Below are positions 1 to 10,719 of a stretch of DNA of 64,000 nt, piece after piece; position 1 is the stretch's first letter, and each line of letters starts with the position of its first letter. The notes beneath the pieces are model-generated. The model made no database searches, had not been told where the DNA came from, and saw only the letters and a program-made list of their open reading frames with translations. The DNA lies in NCBI GenBank assembly GCA_029204225.1, contig CM055098.1, forward strand, positions 47,929,245 to 47,993,244, written 5' to 3'. The translations under genes were made by a program, and so were the position numbers. The DNA comes from Diphasiastrum complanatum. Taxonomy: Eukaryota > Streptophyta > Lycopodiopsida > Lycopodiales > Lycopodiaceae.

Positions 1-318
1 GTTGCGGCTGTAGAATTAGATGAGAGTTTATCAAGTTTTGTTAAGATGAGACTAGCTGGTATTCCAATTTTGCCTGATGAATTTCAAGAGGTTGGTAAAT
101 TAGACCCCTCTGAAGACAGTATCACTCCATTTGTTAAGGAGTCTCAACCACCTGTTAATGGTGTAGTTGGTGATGAAGGAGAACTGGTTGAGGTGGTTGA
201 GGAAAGATATAATGTAGTAGCAGAAAATTGTATTCAGGACGGCACAACACCTCCAGCAGACACAGGGGTTCGAAGGGTTGCTACTCCAAATCTTGATGAT
301 TTGGTTGAGAATTTTTGA
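1..318 (+). CDS. Partial unidentified coding fragment, C-terminal end
   Basis: An open frame runs from the first base of the window to a TGA at 316-318, so the 5' part lies outside. The 105 visible residues are acidic and rich in Glu, Asp, Val and Pro, with no transmembrane segment, no zinc-binding cysteine cluster and no motif I recognise. It ends with a short Asp/Leu-rich tail. AT-rich DNA follows immediately, then a minus-strand Copia remnant. It could be the tail of a host gene or of a transposon protein. The frame is real enough to note but the function is unknown. Confidence 0.35.
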   Translation, partial: VAAVELDESLSSFVKMRLAGIPILPDEFQEVGKLDPSEDSITPFVKESQPPVNGVVGDEGELVEVVEERYNVVAENCIQDGTTPPADTGVRRVATPNLDDLVENF

Positions 319-660
319 GATTGTGTTATATATAAAAAAATCTCTTTTATTTAAAAGATTACTATGTTTTCTATACAAAATATTCATTTCTTAGATATTT
401 TTAATTTGCTTTTTGGTAAGTGATTTTGTTGTTAATTAATATTTGTTATAAATTTAGCATATTTTTTCTATACTATATTTGTTTAGTTTATTTGATTGTT
501 AACATACAAATATCAAATTTTAAACAGGTTGTCCATGTTGTCAATGTAAGAAAAATAGTAATTATTCTCCCACAGAGAACACGATGCAAGAATCAAACTA
601 ATATCAGTGTCTTCAATCGCTATAGACTTGGTTTCCTGTAATAACTGATTTGAGTTGTTG
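319..660. other. AT-rich spacer
   Basis: Low-complexity AT-rich sequence between the partial coding fragment and the Copia remnant. I see no gene, RNA or clear repeat boundary in it. Confidence 0.5.
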
Positions 661-663
661 ATA

Positions 664-1345
664 ATTAAAGAATCATCAACATATAATGCTATTATACATA
701 GCTTGACCCTTTACGCTTGCGATATACATTAGAGTCTGCAAAGCAAGAAGTGAAATTGTGCTTCAACAAGAAGTGATTGATTCTTTCATACTAGGCCCTA
801 AGAGTTTGCTTAAGATCATATAATGTCTTATGCAATTTACATACCAAGTGCTCCTTACCTTGAAGGACATAACCTTCTGGTTGATAGATGAATATGTCTT
901 CTTGTATATATCCCTGTAGAAATGTTGTCTAGACCTCCATCTAGTGAATGTCTAGATCTTCTGCAGCAGCTATAGCCAATAAGGTGCGAATAAACTGATG
1001 CTTTACCACTAGATTAAAGGTCTTAGTGTAGTCTATCCCATATACTTGTTCAAATCATTTAACCACCAGTCTAGTTCCATTTGGATATTGATCCATCTGG
1101 TTTAAGCTTTGGCTTGAAGATCCACTTGGAGTCAATTGGTTTTACACTTATAGGAGGATTGACAAGACTCCAGGTCTTGTTCTTCATTAGAGACTGATAC
1201 TCAGCATCCATGACAGCTTTCCATTTGTCTTCATTGGGCATTGACAGTGCTTCTACAATAGTGGCAAGTTCATCATGACTGATGAATGTTTGAGGGGTGA
1301 AACGATCAGGTTGTTGTCATTGTCTTGCAGACCTTCTAACTGCAG
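664..1345 (-). pseudogene. Copia reverse transcriptase fragment
   Basis: Minus-strand translation in shifting frames gives the conserved Copia RT blocks: PIDSKWIFK near 1125, QPEGYVLQGKEHLVCKL near 850 and ALYVDDS at about 670-690. YVDD supplies the catalytic aspartates. Several in-frame stops and frame changes make it non-functional. The fragment ends just beyond YVDD, so the RT thumb and RNase H are missing. Confidence 0.7.
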
Positions 1346-1689
1346 GTGCTTGAGTAGATGATTCTCCTTGGTGAATGATTGGGATTGTAGCATCTTGTGG
1401 TTGAACAATCGTGGGTCTAGGCCCATCGACGGTAAGTGGAGTCATAGGGATGAACTCCGTTGTTTGAATAGTCGTAGGTCATTGCCTATCGATGGAGGGT
1501 GGAGCTGCTATGGCATGCTCTTGCATTGGCTGCTTCTGCTTGAAATCGTGGAACTTGTCTTCAAGAAAGACAACGTTGCGACTGACTGAGATCTGACCTG
1601 TATCAGCATCATATACAAGATATGCTTTTCCAACTTATTGGGTCCAGCTTCTTCCTCAGATCAGACGGTACTTGAGCATAGCAGAGACA

Positions 1690-2010
1690 TCCGAAAATAC
1701 ATAGGTGTTTCAAACTTGGTTTGTAGCCATAGTAGGCTTCAAACAGTGTCTAGAATCAACTGCCTTAGTGCTAGAGTAATTTTGCAGGTAGCAGGCTGTA
1801 GAGATTGCTTCTGTCCAAAAGGTTTGAGGCAAATGCACGTTGACTGTAATGGATCGTGCAGCTTCCAACAGTGTGCGGTTCTTCCATTCAGCTTCTCCTT
1901 CTGTTGTAGAGTGTAGCTTGTAGTAAACTAATGGTGCACGCCACATGAAAATAGGTAGTCCTTCATATCATTTGATAAGTACCTTGAGTCAGACCGTAGG
2001 GCCTTGATTC
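1690..2010 (-). pseudogene. Copia integrase core fragment, catalytic Glu side
   Basis: The minus-strand frame at 1710-1946 contains a diverged KNRTLLEAARS motif. This is the region holding the catalytic glutamate of Copia integrases (normally preceded by Glu-Arg; here the context is EWKNRT, so the Arg is lost). A typical core C-terminus with FWTEAISTACYL follows. It continues the integrase begun at 2069-2554 after frame damage. Confidence 0.65.
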
Positions 2011-2068
2011 TCTGACCAGTTTGATTCTCAGCGTATTGCTTGAAATCTTTGAAATTATTGAATGCTTC

Positions 2069-2790
2069 TTATTTGTTCTTTATGAACATGACTCTGGTAA
2101 ATCGGGAATAGTCATCAATGAAAGTAATAAAATATAGAGCTTGTCCTAATGAAGGTATGCTCATAGGACCACATAAGTCACTGTGTATCAGTGATAAAAT
2201 GGACTTCACCCTTTTGGCTTGTCCTTTTGAAAATCTAGTTTTAGGTTGTTTTCCTAGTAAGCAATTTTCACAGACAAATTGATTAGCTATAGTAACAACA
2301 TTTATATTCATGTCCTTGACCGTTTTGTTATGATGCATATACAAGATTGAACGCATGTTTAGATGACCTAATCTTTGATGCCATAAATTAGCATGTGAAC
2401 CACTCACAGAAAGTGCAAAATTGTGACTCAGTATATACAAATTTCCTTCTCTGTAAGTAGAGAGGATTTCTTCTGAATTATCATCTAAAATAGAACATCG
2501 GCTGGCAGTGAACAAAGCTCTATAGCCCTGATCTGTGATCTTGCTAATAGACAATAGGTTCTTTTTTAACCTGGGTACATAAAGTACACCAAGCTGCCAT
2601 CAGAGAATTGTAGTCGAATAGTGCCTTGGCCTTTGACTTGATGTGAGCTGGATTCACCAAAGAAGATATACTTTGATTCTGTAGCTGTGAGTGTAGAGAA
2701 GAGGTCTTTTTTGCATGGCGTCATGTGTTGAGAAGCACCTGAATCAAGATACCATTGATCGGCATCTCTACTGGGTTGATCTTATACCAT
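2069..2790 (-). pseudogene. Copia protease, GAG-pre-integrase and integrase N-terminus
   Basis: On the minus strand an aspartic protease motif (LDSGASQHM) lies at about 2720-2757. It is followed by the pre-integrase domain with the HHCC zinc-binding signature (WHQRLGHLN, then CENC about 30 residues later) and the start of the integrase core (HSDLCGP with the first catalytic Asp, FIDDYSR). A 161-residue open stretch covers 2069-2554. A frame break separates it from the protease. Downstream, the integrase continues in another frame. Confidence 0.75.
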
Positions 2791-2859
2791 CAGTGCTTTA
2801 TCATCATCTTCCGAATCTCTGTCAGAGTTGTCTTCTTGTTGCTGCTGCATCTTCTTCCT

Positions 2860-3560
2860 TGCTTCATTTTGCACGCGACAATCTTTGATGTCGTGGTTGG
2901 TTCTTTTGCAGTATCTGCAAAATATCTTGGTCTTGGACGATGATTGACTATGCTACTGCTGTTGTGATTGCGATGCTACTGATTGTTCTGCCTTTGTCTT
3001 CTTATCCTTGGAGCCTTTCTTCTTCTTGGGCTGTTGCTTGTTTGAGTAGAGTGCCATGGATTTGGTTGAATGATACAAATTTTTTTTTATTTGGACATTC
3101 TGCAACTCTGTGATTTTCTTCACATGCAAAGCATCCAAGTGGTGCTCTGGTCCAGTTTTTAGATGCTTATTATTGCACAGCAGCATAAATAACATATTGG
3201 TCTGAAGATCCACCTTCTTGATCATTACCATAGTTTCATTGCTCGGCACTTCTGTAAGGTTCTGATTCCATCAAATTGGCAGGAGGAGCGGGGTACTTTG
3301 GTGGGGCAGGTAAAGCTAATTGTTTCGAGTATCCAAGAGTAGATTGTCGAGGTCTAGCTGTTGGATTTCCTCCATAATGTGGTTCTCAATATCCCATCTG
3401 GACATACCGTTGCTGAATTATCCAAGGATTGAAGTTGCAAAAAGCAGTCTCATGATCTGGCAAATTACACAAATGGCATATATTGGTTTCCATTCGTTTT
3501 TTCAATTCAGGACACTCATTCACTGTGTGATTTCCTATACAAATAGAATACTAGACAATT
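2860..3560 (-). pseudogene. Copia Gag C-terminal region with several CCHC-type knuckles
   Basis: Three CCHC-like modules can be read on the minus strand in different frames: CHLCNLPDHETAFC near 3480, CFACEENHRVAECP near 3110 and CRYCKRTNHDIKDC near 2900, each with CX2CX4HX4C spacing. Zinc knuckles of this type bind the genomic RNA in the virus-like particle. The stretch between the last two is lysine- and glutamine-rich. Frames are broken between the modules. Three knuckles is more than the single one usual in Copia Gag, so the first part could belong to a different element. Confidence 0.6.
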
Positions 3561-4520
3561 ACCTTGGTAGGAAAACTAGGCGAAGATTCACTTGGCAAAG
3601 GTTCAGTAGTGCTATTTTTGAAAAAACCTCTCTAATCAGGTTTTTCTGACAAATTCTATGGAAATAACCTTTACCGAACTCTCAGACTCAAAATCTGACA
3701 TAGATAAAGCTGGGGTAAAACCGATGAAAGGTTTTTGGCACACAAAAACATAGTTTTTGTAGTTTGGAAAGGGTAAAAATAAAGATTTTCTATGATCTGG
3801 ATAAGATGAATGTTTGCCAAACTCAAAAAATAGTAATTTATTATAAATAGAATGATCTGGAAACTCGGCGAAGATTTTGGCAAAGAATCAAGAGTAATAC
3901 TGGTATTTTTGCAAAAAAGAGAATTTTTTGACAAAAATATGACAATATGACAACTGATCCTCTGAGAAACCTTCTATTTCTGATATTATTCTTTGACTAC
4001 TTGGCAGTAGATAGATCTGAATCACACCGATGCACAGTGAATCGGGCGAAGGTTCTTTTTATGTATTTTTAGAGTTTTGGTGATTTTTTGGTGTTTTTTG
4101 ATGGTTTTTCTGATGTTTCTGGAAATCTACTGGGAAGGATTGTTCACCCTTCAAACTGAAGGTTCTGTGATCAAAACCAAAGGTGCCTGCAACTCGGCAA
4201 ATGTTTCTTGAAAGAGGGCAAAAAGTTATCAACTCTGATGATGATTTTTGTCTCCTTTTGACCAAAATCTGCAGATTTGACCGATTTTTGTTGTTTTTTT
4301 TAATATCTCAGATCCAAATGGATCTTAAGATTGGTGATCTGAATAGCTTTCTCTGTTCCACAATCAGATTAGATTTCAAACAAGCAAATCCACTCAAATC
4401 AAGCAAAATCACTCCCAAACTAATCCTAAATGCAGATTTAACACTATTCATGCCACGACAAGATGCCTAATGCAAGCTAACCATCCAACAAACATGTTGC
4501 AAACTGAAAAATTGGCGTAG
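3561..4520 (-). other. Retroelement leader-like sequence, no coding domain
   Basis: This stretch lies on the 3' side (minus-strand sense) of the primer binding site at 4521-4538 and probably is the untranslated leader of that element. It holds two diverged copies of a roughly 60-bp segment (about 3566-3625 and 3864-3920) sharing a GGCGAAGATT core followed by a TATTTTTG stretch. No protein domain is recognised in the short frames. Confidence 0.4.
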
Positions 4521-4538
4521 CTCCCTGACAACGGCGCC
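4521..4538 (-). other. Primer binding site, tRNA-Asp-like, Ty3/Gypsy type
   Basis: The minus strand reads TGGCGCCGTTGTCAGGGA. This is close to the TGGCGCCGTTGCCGGGGA site used by many plant Gypsy (Tat/Athila-like) elements. It sits four bases from a TG that would close an LTR at 4543. That identifies a minus-strand Gypsy-type element beginning here. Confidence 0.7.
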
Positions 4539-4542
4539 AAAA

Positions 4543-4620
4543 TTGTAGTGGGTTTCTTTCCTTGCCTGTCCTCAATCCAAGATCTAATCAATCTAGCATC
4601 GAGGAGATGAAAATTTTATT
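4543..4620 (-). repeat. Truncated LTR end next to the Gypsy-type primer binding site
   Basis: About 80 bases between the primer binding site and a Gypsy pol fragment start with TGTAGTGGG in plus orientation, the expected inner edge of a minus-strand 5' LTR. The rest of the LTR is missing because unrelated pol sequence follows at about 4620. Confidence 0.45.
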
Positions 4621-4740
4621 GTTTAGTTTGGAGCTCGTAGAATCGATGCAGAAGCTAGAGCTTTCTTCAACTTCTCATATGCTTCCAACGCCTCAGTCAT
4701 CCAAATTGGTACAATAGTCAACTTATATATAGGTCGTGCT
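4620..4740 (-). pseudogene. Ty3/Gypsy RT-RNase H connector fragment
   Basis: The minus-strand frame reads TEALEAYEKLKKALASASIL followed by R-A-P-N. This matches the conserved linker between reverse transcriptase and RNase H of plant Gypsy Pol (normally EAxEKLKxALTSAPVL). It is about 35 codons long and is cut at 4745 by the LTR repeat. Confidence 0.6.
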
Positions 4741-4744
4741 AAGT

Positions 4745-5519
4745 TGTAGCGCAGACATCCCAAAGGGAGCCAGGAACCACGACTTAGCTTCCCAGCCTTC
4801 AACTCTTGCCATCCAAACCCACTTGACATACAAGCAGCCAACTCGCCAACAACGATCAAACTTAACCAACTTAAAGTTCCAAAAACCAACATTGAGATCC
4901 AACCTGGCGCCATACCAGATCGGAGGTCCTGATGTGGGTGACTTCCCTCCAAGCAAGCCGCCCGACATACATCAAACTTAACCAACTCGAAGCTTCGTTA
5001 CAAACAAGTAACATCCATTCCAAGCAAGCGGTCTGACTTACATCAGACTTAACCAACTGAAAGCTTCATCACGAGCGTTGGAAGCCAACCTAGTGCCACG
5101 CCAGACTGGACAACCATAAACAGGTAACTTCCACCCAAGCAAGCCATCCAACTCAGCCGACAGGTTAGAGCCCGTTCCCCAAGAGCTTAACTCATTCACG
5201 TTCATGCAAGTAACACTCAGAACCACAAGCCGCGACAGATATGGAGACAACCAGTTCCTGGACCAAATGGTCCCGACAGCATACTGCTGGCGCCACGGAC
5301 CGAATGGTCCCGACGGCATACCGCTGGCATCCCGAGATACGACCCTCAGCTATGTGCCAACTTAAAAATTTGGAAGCGGCCTTACAACTGGTGCTTTTAC
5401 CGAACACTGAAACCCAGAAGGTAATCAGAGTCAGTTTGAGAAAAATCCCACTTTATTGATAAATCTGAGAAGGTTACATTTCAAGCGTGTGACCGACCCT
5501 AGTCTCCGGGGCGCTAGCA
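4745..5519 (-). repeat. LTR copy 1 (3' LTR in element sense)
   Basis: 775 bp, bounded by TG and CA. In element sense it starts TGCTAGCGC and ends GCGCTACA, a short imperfect terminal inverted repeat. It matches 8300-9071 almost throughout. Inside is a roughly 35-bp near-duplicate around AATGGTCCCGAC (about 5268-5327), also present in copy 2. The long frames here on both strands have matching frames in copy 2 and are shadows of the repeat. Confidence 0.8.
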
Positions 5520-8285
5520 TGCCAAGGCGAGAGCCATGACAACATTCCAGCAAGGGAGGCTGAGACTTGGTTGGAGCTCGCCCTGAGTCGCAACCCGCAC
5601 TCCCCTATAGTATTGGTGTGATTCGGCACCCCCCCTCATACCAAGCACTCTACCCAAGCTAGTAAAGCACATTTTTCTCTCTCTAAAATTTTCTCTTTCT
5701 AGAAAGTCATTTTCTCTCTCTAGATTTTATTGATCCCCAAGCTTCCTTTAATCATGCCTAGATCGTGTGAGGTGATTGCACATCGATCTGAGCTCTCTGG
5801 ACTCCGCTAGAACCGATCAAAAATTTTCAGCCATAGGAACTTGGCGCCGGCTAGATTCTGGTCACAGTGGCGCCGGGAGCAGCAGGGGCGCTGCTGGCGC
5901 CGGGGACATAGCTGGCACCGATGGTGTCGGAAGTAAAGCTTGTAAAGGTAGCTTTACAACATCCACCCCACCTTTATAAAATCTGATGTCCTCATCAGAT
6001 GTCAGATTAAAGTAAAGGTGTCTCCCAATTAAAATAACTATACATTTAAGCTACTTGGCACAGTACTCAATTTATTGGCCACTTTTTATTAACATTGAAG
6101 CTGGCACACCACAAGTCGGAGGCTCAGCTCTTTGTACTGAAAAATTACATAACTTGAAAATATATTTTTGTCTGGGAAAAGCGTAGATTTGATATCGCGT
6201 TCGTAAAATCCAAGAACCTTATTAACTGGTGACAGAGGCCTTTCTTTGAAATGTTCGCCCCTGTCGCCTCTGACTTTCGACTTTGGAACTCCTTTGAGCT
6301 CCTGATTTGTCCTTGATGCACTTTGTGTTGAGCTCCCTGAGCTCCAGATTTGATCAGTACCGCATAGGTATCAAGGTTGCCTGAGCCAAAGGATTTATCG
6401 TTTGATTGCCCACTTTATGGTCCACTCTGTGCCTTGTTGCTTCTGCACCTTGATTTCTCTCCTTGTCCTAGCCTGATCTTGATACTTTTCCATCTTGGCT
6501 CTTTAAGGTAGGCAAAGATTGAGTACTCCGCAATGCACCTCTCACTTAGCTTGAAGTAGCTCTTTGAATCAGCCCAAATGTAGCCATTGACCTCGTGGAA
6601 AGCCAAAGGGTCGCACCAGTTTGATCCACATCCGAACTATCTCTTCGCGTTTGTTTGAAGCACCATGTCCGTCGCGCAAAACTTGACTTTCACAATTCCA
6701 TCACTGGTCAGTTGCCTCACAGTCAATACAAGAAGTGTACATCGAGCTTGGCTTTAAGTAGCTCTCTTTGAATCAGACACATGCACCCAGAGTTTGCGCT
6801 AGTCCGATCTCAACGCGAACTGTCCCTTAGCGTCCGTTTGAAATACCAAGTCTCTCCTACAAGACTCAACTTTCACAATTCCTTCATTGATCACATGTCT
6901 TACACGTAACACAAGCCAGCGTACTCATATGTTTCCTCATCATTGTTGGTCCAGAGAAAGCCTATAACAGACTTTCCTTTCCTCAACAAAAACTTGTCAA
7001 CTTATTAGGTCCAAAGTTCGCCAGTCTCCTCGTGTGAGTATGGCTAGGTCACCTTGAATTTGCCCCTGTTTTGATCAACTTTCATTCAAAATTTGCCCCA
7101 AGAGAGAGGTGTGTGTGATAGTTCCCCTCCACTTATAAAATCAGCTGATCGGACTTAGAGTAGAGTTCTTCGGACAAAAAGCCTTTCCAACACTTTGCTT
7201 CCCATCTGTTAAGATTATGGCTCGATCCAACTTGTTGCCAATCTCTGAAGAGGATCCTAGTCTTTCCCCTTTGAGGAAAAACCCAACTGATACTGGATAT
7301 CACCCATGCTTAGTGAGTTTCAGTTCCGAAGGTGGCCGTCCAAAAATGAAGACCAACTGCTCCATAGAAGATCTCCCCTGAAATTGCCCTTTCCAACTTT
7401 TGACTTCTTGCTTGCGTCTGGTGGCCGTTGTCGCAAATGAAACTAACCCAAGAAACAGGCTAGCCATCCATCCTTTGCAAACATTGAGTCGTTTCGTTGC
7501 CGTTCACGTGCGAGTCCTTGAACTACAAATCCGCCCCACAGATTCTGTAGTCCTCTTTGTTTGATGGTATCAGCCTTCAAAAGAAAAGGTTCCTTCTCGA
7601 GCCATCAACTCCTTGTATCACAAGCAATCATGCAAACCAGGCAAAGCACGAGTACTAAGACTCACCACGAATACATACAAGTAAGACACTCAGGCAGGTT
7701 TACTAACAAATAACAAAGACAAGGTCCCCCTTTGAGATGGTCCTGCCAACGGACCTTTGCCTGGCCGCACCCATACAAATCGATCACAAAATCAGCCCAC
7801 TTTGGACACCCCTCCAACTATCCGTGCTTTCACCATTCAGCAGCACATTGCCTCAGTCACGCCCCACCACTTTTTGGTCGATAGCCCTTATAGCTAAACA
7901 ATCGGCAGCTATCCCGCACCGGCAGCTAACCACCCGTGCTTTACACCCGAATTCGAGCAGCATCTCTGTATCAATGGTTAACCCGTACAGTTCGAATATG
8001 TCGCCCCGCACCCCACAAGGTACAAACCGTGCTTTCACCTACCTAGGCAGCACTTTGTCTCATCCGTCCTACGTGCAGACAGCGCCAAGCCCGAACCGTG
8101 AGAACTGACCGTGCTTACACCTCAAGGGTAGCACCTTGACTCATCAAGTCCCCCGTTCTGCTGACCACCCCGACCATGGACGCACCCGTGCTTACACTGT
8201 GGGCAGCACCTTGCACAATAGTTGTCTTGATGAACTCTAAACCGTGGCCATTTCCGTGAGATCCGCATAGCTGACCGGCCAGTCG
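5520..8285 (-). other. Internal region of the LARD-like element, no coding domain
   Basis: I find no retroviral motif (no CCHC, DSG, YVDD or integrase block) in six frames over 2.8 kb. There is a diverged internal duplication, about 6540-6720 against 6755-6905, sharing an AAGTAGCTCT...TTTGAATCAG stretch and an ACTTTCACAATTCC stretch. The segment nearest the primer binding site is a degenerate tandem array, listed separately. Confidence 0.55.
7821..8217. repeat. Degenerate tandem array with CCGTGCTT...GCAGCAC unit
   Basis: Five units start at 7821, 7933, 8026, 8108 and 8185. Each has CCGTGCTTwCACC followed about 10-15 bases later by GCAGCACyTTG. Spacing shrinks from about 110 to about 78 bases toward the primer binding site. 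A plus-strand 123-codon frame across the array is not supported as a gene. Confidence 0.65.
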
Positions 8286-8297
8286 GCTCTGATACCA
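8286..8297 (-). other. Primer binding site, tRNA-iMet type
   Basis: The minus strand reads TGGTATCAGAGC, the common plant initiator-Met primer site, two bases inside the LTR edge at 8300. Confidence 0.8.
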
Positions 8298-8299
8298 CA

Positions 8300-9071
8300 T
8301 GTAGCGCAGGCATCCCAAAGGGAGCCGGGAACCACGACTTAGCTTCCCAGCCTTCAACTCTTGCCATCCAAACCCACTTGACATACAAGCAGCCAACTTG
8401 CCAACAACGATCAGACTTAACCAGCTTGAAGTTCCAAAAACCAACATTGAGATCCAATATGGCGCCATGCCAGATCGGGGGTCCCGATGTGGGTGACTTC
8501 CCTCCAAGCAAGCCGCCCGACATACATCAAACTTAACCAACTCGAAGTTTCGTTACAAACGAGTAACATCCATTCCAAGCAAGCGATCTGACTTACATCA
8601 GACTTAACCAACTGAAAGCTTCGTCACGAGTGCTGGAAGCCAACCTGGTGCCATGCCAGACTGGACAGCCATAAACAAGTAACTTCCACCCAAGCAAGCC
8701 ATCCAACTCAGCCGACAGGTTAGAGCCCGTTCCCCAAGAGCTTAACCCATTCACGTTCATGCAAGGAACACTCAGAACCACAAGCCGTGACAGATATGGA
8801 GACAACCAGTTCCTGGACCAAATGGTCCCGACAGCATATGCTGGCTCCACGGATCGAATGGTCCCGACGGCATACCGCTGGCGTCCCGGGATACGACCCT
8901 CAGCTATGGCCAACTTAAAAATTTGGAAGCGGCCTTACAACTAGCGCTTTTACCGAACACTGAAATCCAGAAGGTAATCAGAGTCAGTTTGAGAAAAATC
9001 CCACTTTATTGATAAATCTGAAAAGGTTACATTTCATGTGTGTGACCGACCCTAGTCTCCGTGCGCTAGCA
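8300..9071 (-). repeat. LTR copy 2 (5' LTR in element sense)
   Basis: 772 bp, TG...CA. It is nearly identical to 4745-5519 and adjoins the primer binding site. The homology ends at the same place as in copy 1 (GCTAGCA), beyond which LINE-like sequence begins. Confidence 0.8.
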
Positions 9072-9074
9072 TGG

Positions 9075-10379
9075 GATTCTCACTCAATGCTTTGTTTAGC
9101 GGCCAAGTTATATTCTATGGTGTGTTCCCCCCTCTATAGGATTTCGATAATACTTTATCAGATATTCTGGGTCGCTTGATGGGTTCGGAAACCTTTCATA
9201 TTTTCGATGGTCAGTTTGAGAAGTCTTTGTTCCCGTTTCTTTTGGAGGTGTTGGTCTTACTTGCACAACTTTTATTGTTCCGATTGCTTTTCTGGGGAGT
9301 TGGGCCTTTGTTGCCTATGCACTTATCTCTCAGTTTTAGCAGGACAACAAGCCCATTCTTCTTGATTCAGTAGCTCATGTAGAAACATGCATTCTTACTT
9401 TCCAACAACATCTTTGTGTAGCCAAGGATCTCATCCCTCCACTTGTGCGAGCTTCTTGCCTCCCTTTGAGACTTTGCTTAGCCATCAGCGTGCTCATTTT
9501 GAAAAGTATCTTTTGGAGCGGATCCACTCACATTCTTTCACTCAGTTCTCAGTGATTTACCTTTCGATGAGACTCGAGCTCGCCTCCTTTCTTGTGCAAG
9601 CCCTGGTGCTGGTGCTTGGCTTGTTGCGCGCCATGTTGTTCCACTCTTGTGCCTTTCTTCAAAGTTGTATGTCACCGCTTTTCGAGTGAGATTGGGTCTC
9701 CCTCATCCAATGCTGGCGGGTTTGACAAAATGATCCTATGGTCACCCTCTTGATTCTATTGACACTCATCTCATGTGTTGCCCTTCTAATGGAGATCGCA
9801 CTGAGACTCATGATTCCATTCTTGACGTATTGACATCTATTGCACATGAGTGCGACTTTCATGTTGTTCGGGTGCAAATCCACATCTTGCCTGTGTTTGA
9901 TTCACAGTCACCTCGGCGTTCAGTTGATCTTGTTCTTTCGCGCGAGGGAATGCACACACTTGGGATGTTGTTGTTGCTGATCCTTTGCGGCTAGACAACC
10001 TTCGTCGTGCTTCAACTACCCAAGGTGCCGCTGCTTCTCATGCGGTTCAAGATAAAGAGCGAGATTATTTACATTGCACTCCTGGAGAAGACTTTATTCC
10101 TTTTGTCTTGGAAATTTATGGGTGCCTGCATAAAAAATTCGACGATTTTCTATCATCTTGTGCAGGTTTTGCAGCGAAGCTCCAAGGACGTGGTTATCTA
10201 TCATTACGTCTTTTTATCGTCAACGAGTTTCTACCACTTTACAATACAATCAAGCACTTGCAATACTTCGACGTGCCATAGTTGCAGGAACGGTTGTTTC
10301 ACAACTTCTTACACTACCTAAACTTCCAACTATCTTAGCTAACAACTTACATCACGCAGTAGGCTTAGGTACTTTGTGA
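9075..10379 (+). pseudogene. LINE-like reverse transcriptase C-terminal fragment
   Basis: Plus-strand translation in shifting frames resembles the region after the RT domain of plant LINE-like proteins: a GGVGLT block near 9245, ARLLSCASPGAGAWLVA at about 9576, RVRLGLPHPMLAG near 9680, then a conserved tail with DVVVADPLR, FIPFVLEIYG and SFYRQRVS. One stop near 9730 and frame shifts near 9962 and 10205 break it. The catalytic RT core is absent, as expected of a 5'-truncated copy. The family assignment rests on remembered sequence style, not on a search. Confidence 0.5.
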
Positions 10380-10719
10380 GATTGTTGTTTCATTATAGTT
10401 GATGTACATTATCTCAATTCATCTTATGGCCTTTACACTTTTTACATGCATACATTTCCAATGGATTTCCATCTTTTATCAATAAAAAAAAAAAGTTTAT
10501 TTAAAAAAACATTAATTTTCATTGTTAGCATTGTTTGGGTATTCCTAATTAGGGCAAAACTTTTTCAACGTATAACGTATGACAGTAGTTAGGGCTTTTG
10601 CCATCATGAGAAATAAACCTTAGAAAAACCTCTTCAACTAAAACTACTCTCGTGCAAGATCTTGCTTGTTGATCTTGTAATGCCAGTGGCCTTTTGGAGA
10701 GCTTTTGGGCAAGCAAAAG
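10380..10719 (+). promoter_or_regulatory. 5' flank of the WDR3 gene, probable promoter and 5' UTR
   Basis: 340 bases separate the LINE-like remnant from the WDR3 start codon. An A-rich run at 10,480-10,510 could be the LINE tail. Two TTAGGGC near-matches to the plant telo-box, which is frequent upstream of ribosome biogenesis genes, occur near 10,551 and 10,588. A short upstream ATG frame begins near 10,605. Another at 10,680-10,754 overlaps the main start out of frame. I see no clear TATA box. Confidence 0.4.

Larger units (their letters stand above)
660..3560 (-). mobile_element. Degenerate Ty1/Copia retrotransposon remnant
   Basis: Read on the minus strand, the order is Gag zinc knuckles, protease, pre-integrase, integrase and reverse transcriptase, which is the Copia order (integrase before RT). 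Frames shift several times and no RNase H or LTR is visible. The element stops at its 3' side just after the RT YVDD box near position 670, and its 5' side runs into unrelated leader-type sequence beyond 3560. It is a dead fragment. The domains are listed separately. Confidence 0.85.
4745..9071 (-). mobile_element. Non-autonomous LTR retrotransposon (LARD-like)
   Basis: Two directly repeated about 775-bp LTR copies (4745-5519 and 8300-9071) enclose about 2.8 kb with no Gag or Pol domain in any frame. A tRNA-iMet type primer binding site lies directly inside the right copy, so the element reads on the minus strand. The two LTRs differ by only a few bases per hundred by eye, suggesting a fairly recent insertion. 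I see no matching 5-bp target duplication outside the copies and no clear polypurine tract, so an alternative is two separate insertions of the same LTR. Its leader resembles the one at 36.2-36.7 kb, beside which a Gypsy-like protease fragment survives; that suggests, but does not prove, a Gypsy parent. Confidence 0.65.

Noticed and set aside
4623-5460. Several overlapping frames on both strands, repeated at 8115-8944
   Set aside because: They are conserved only because both lie in the two copies of one LTR. No domain, and different frames are open in each copy.
7737-8108. 123-codon plus-strand frame
   Set aside because: It runs across the degenerate tandem array of the leader, has no recognisable domain and is antisense to the element.
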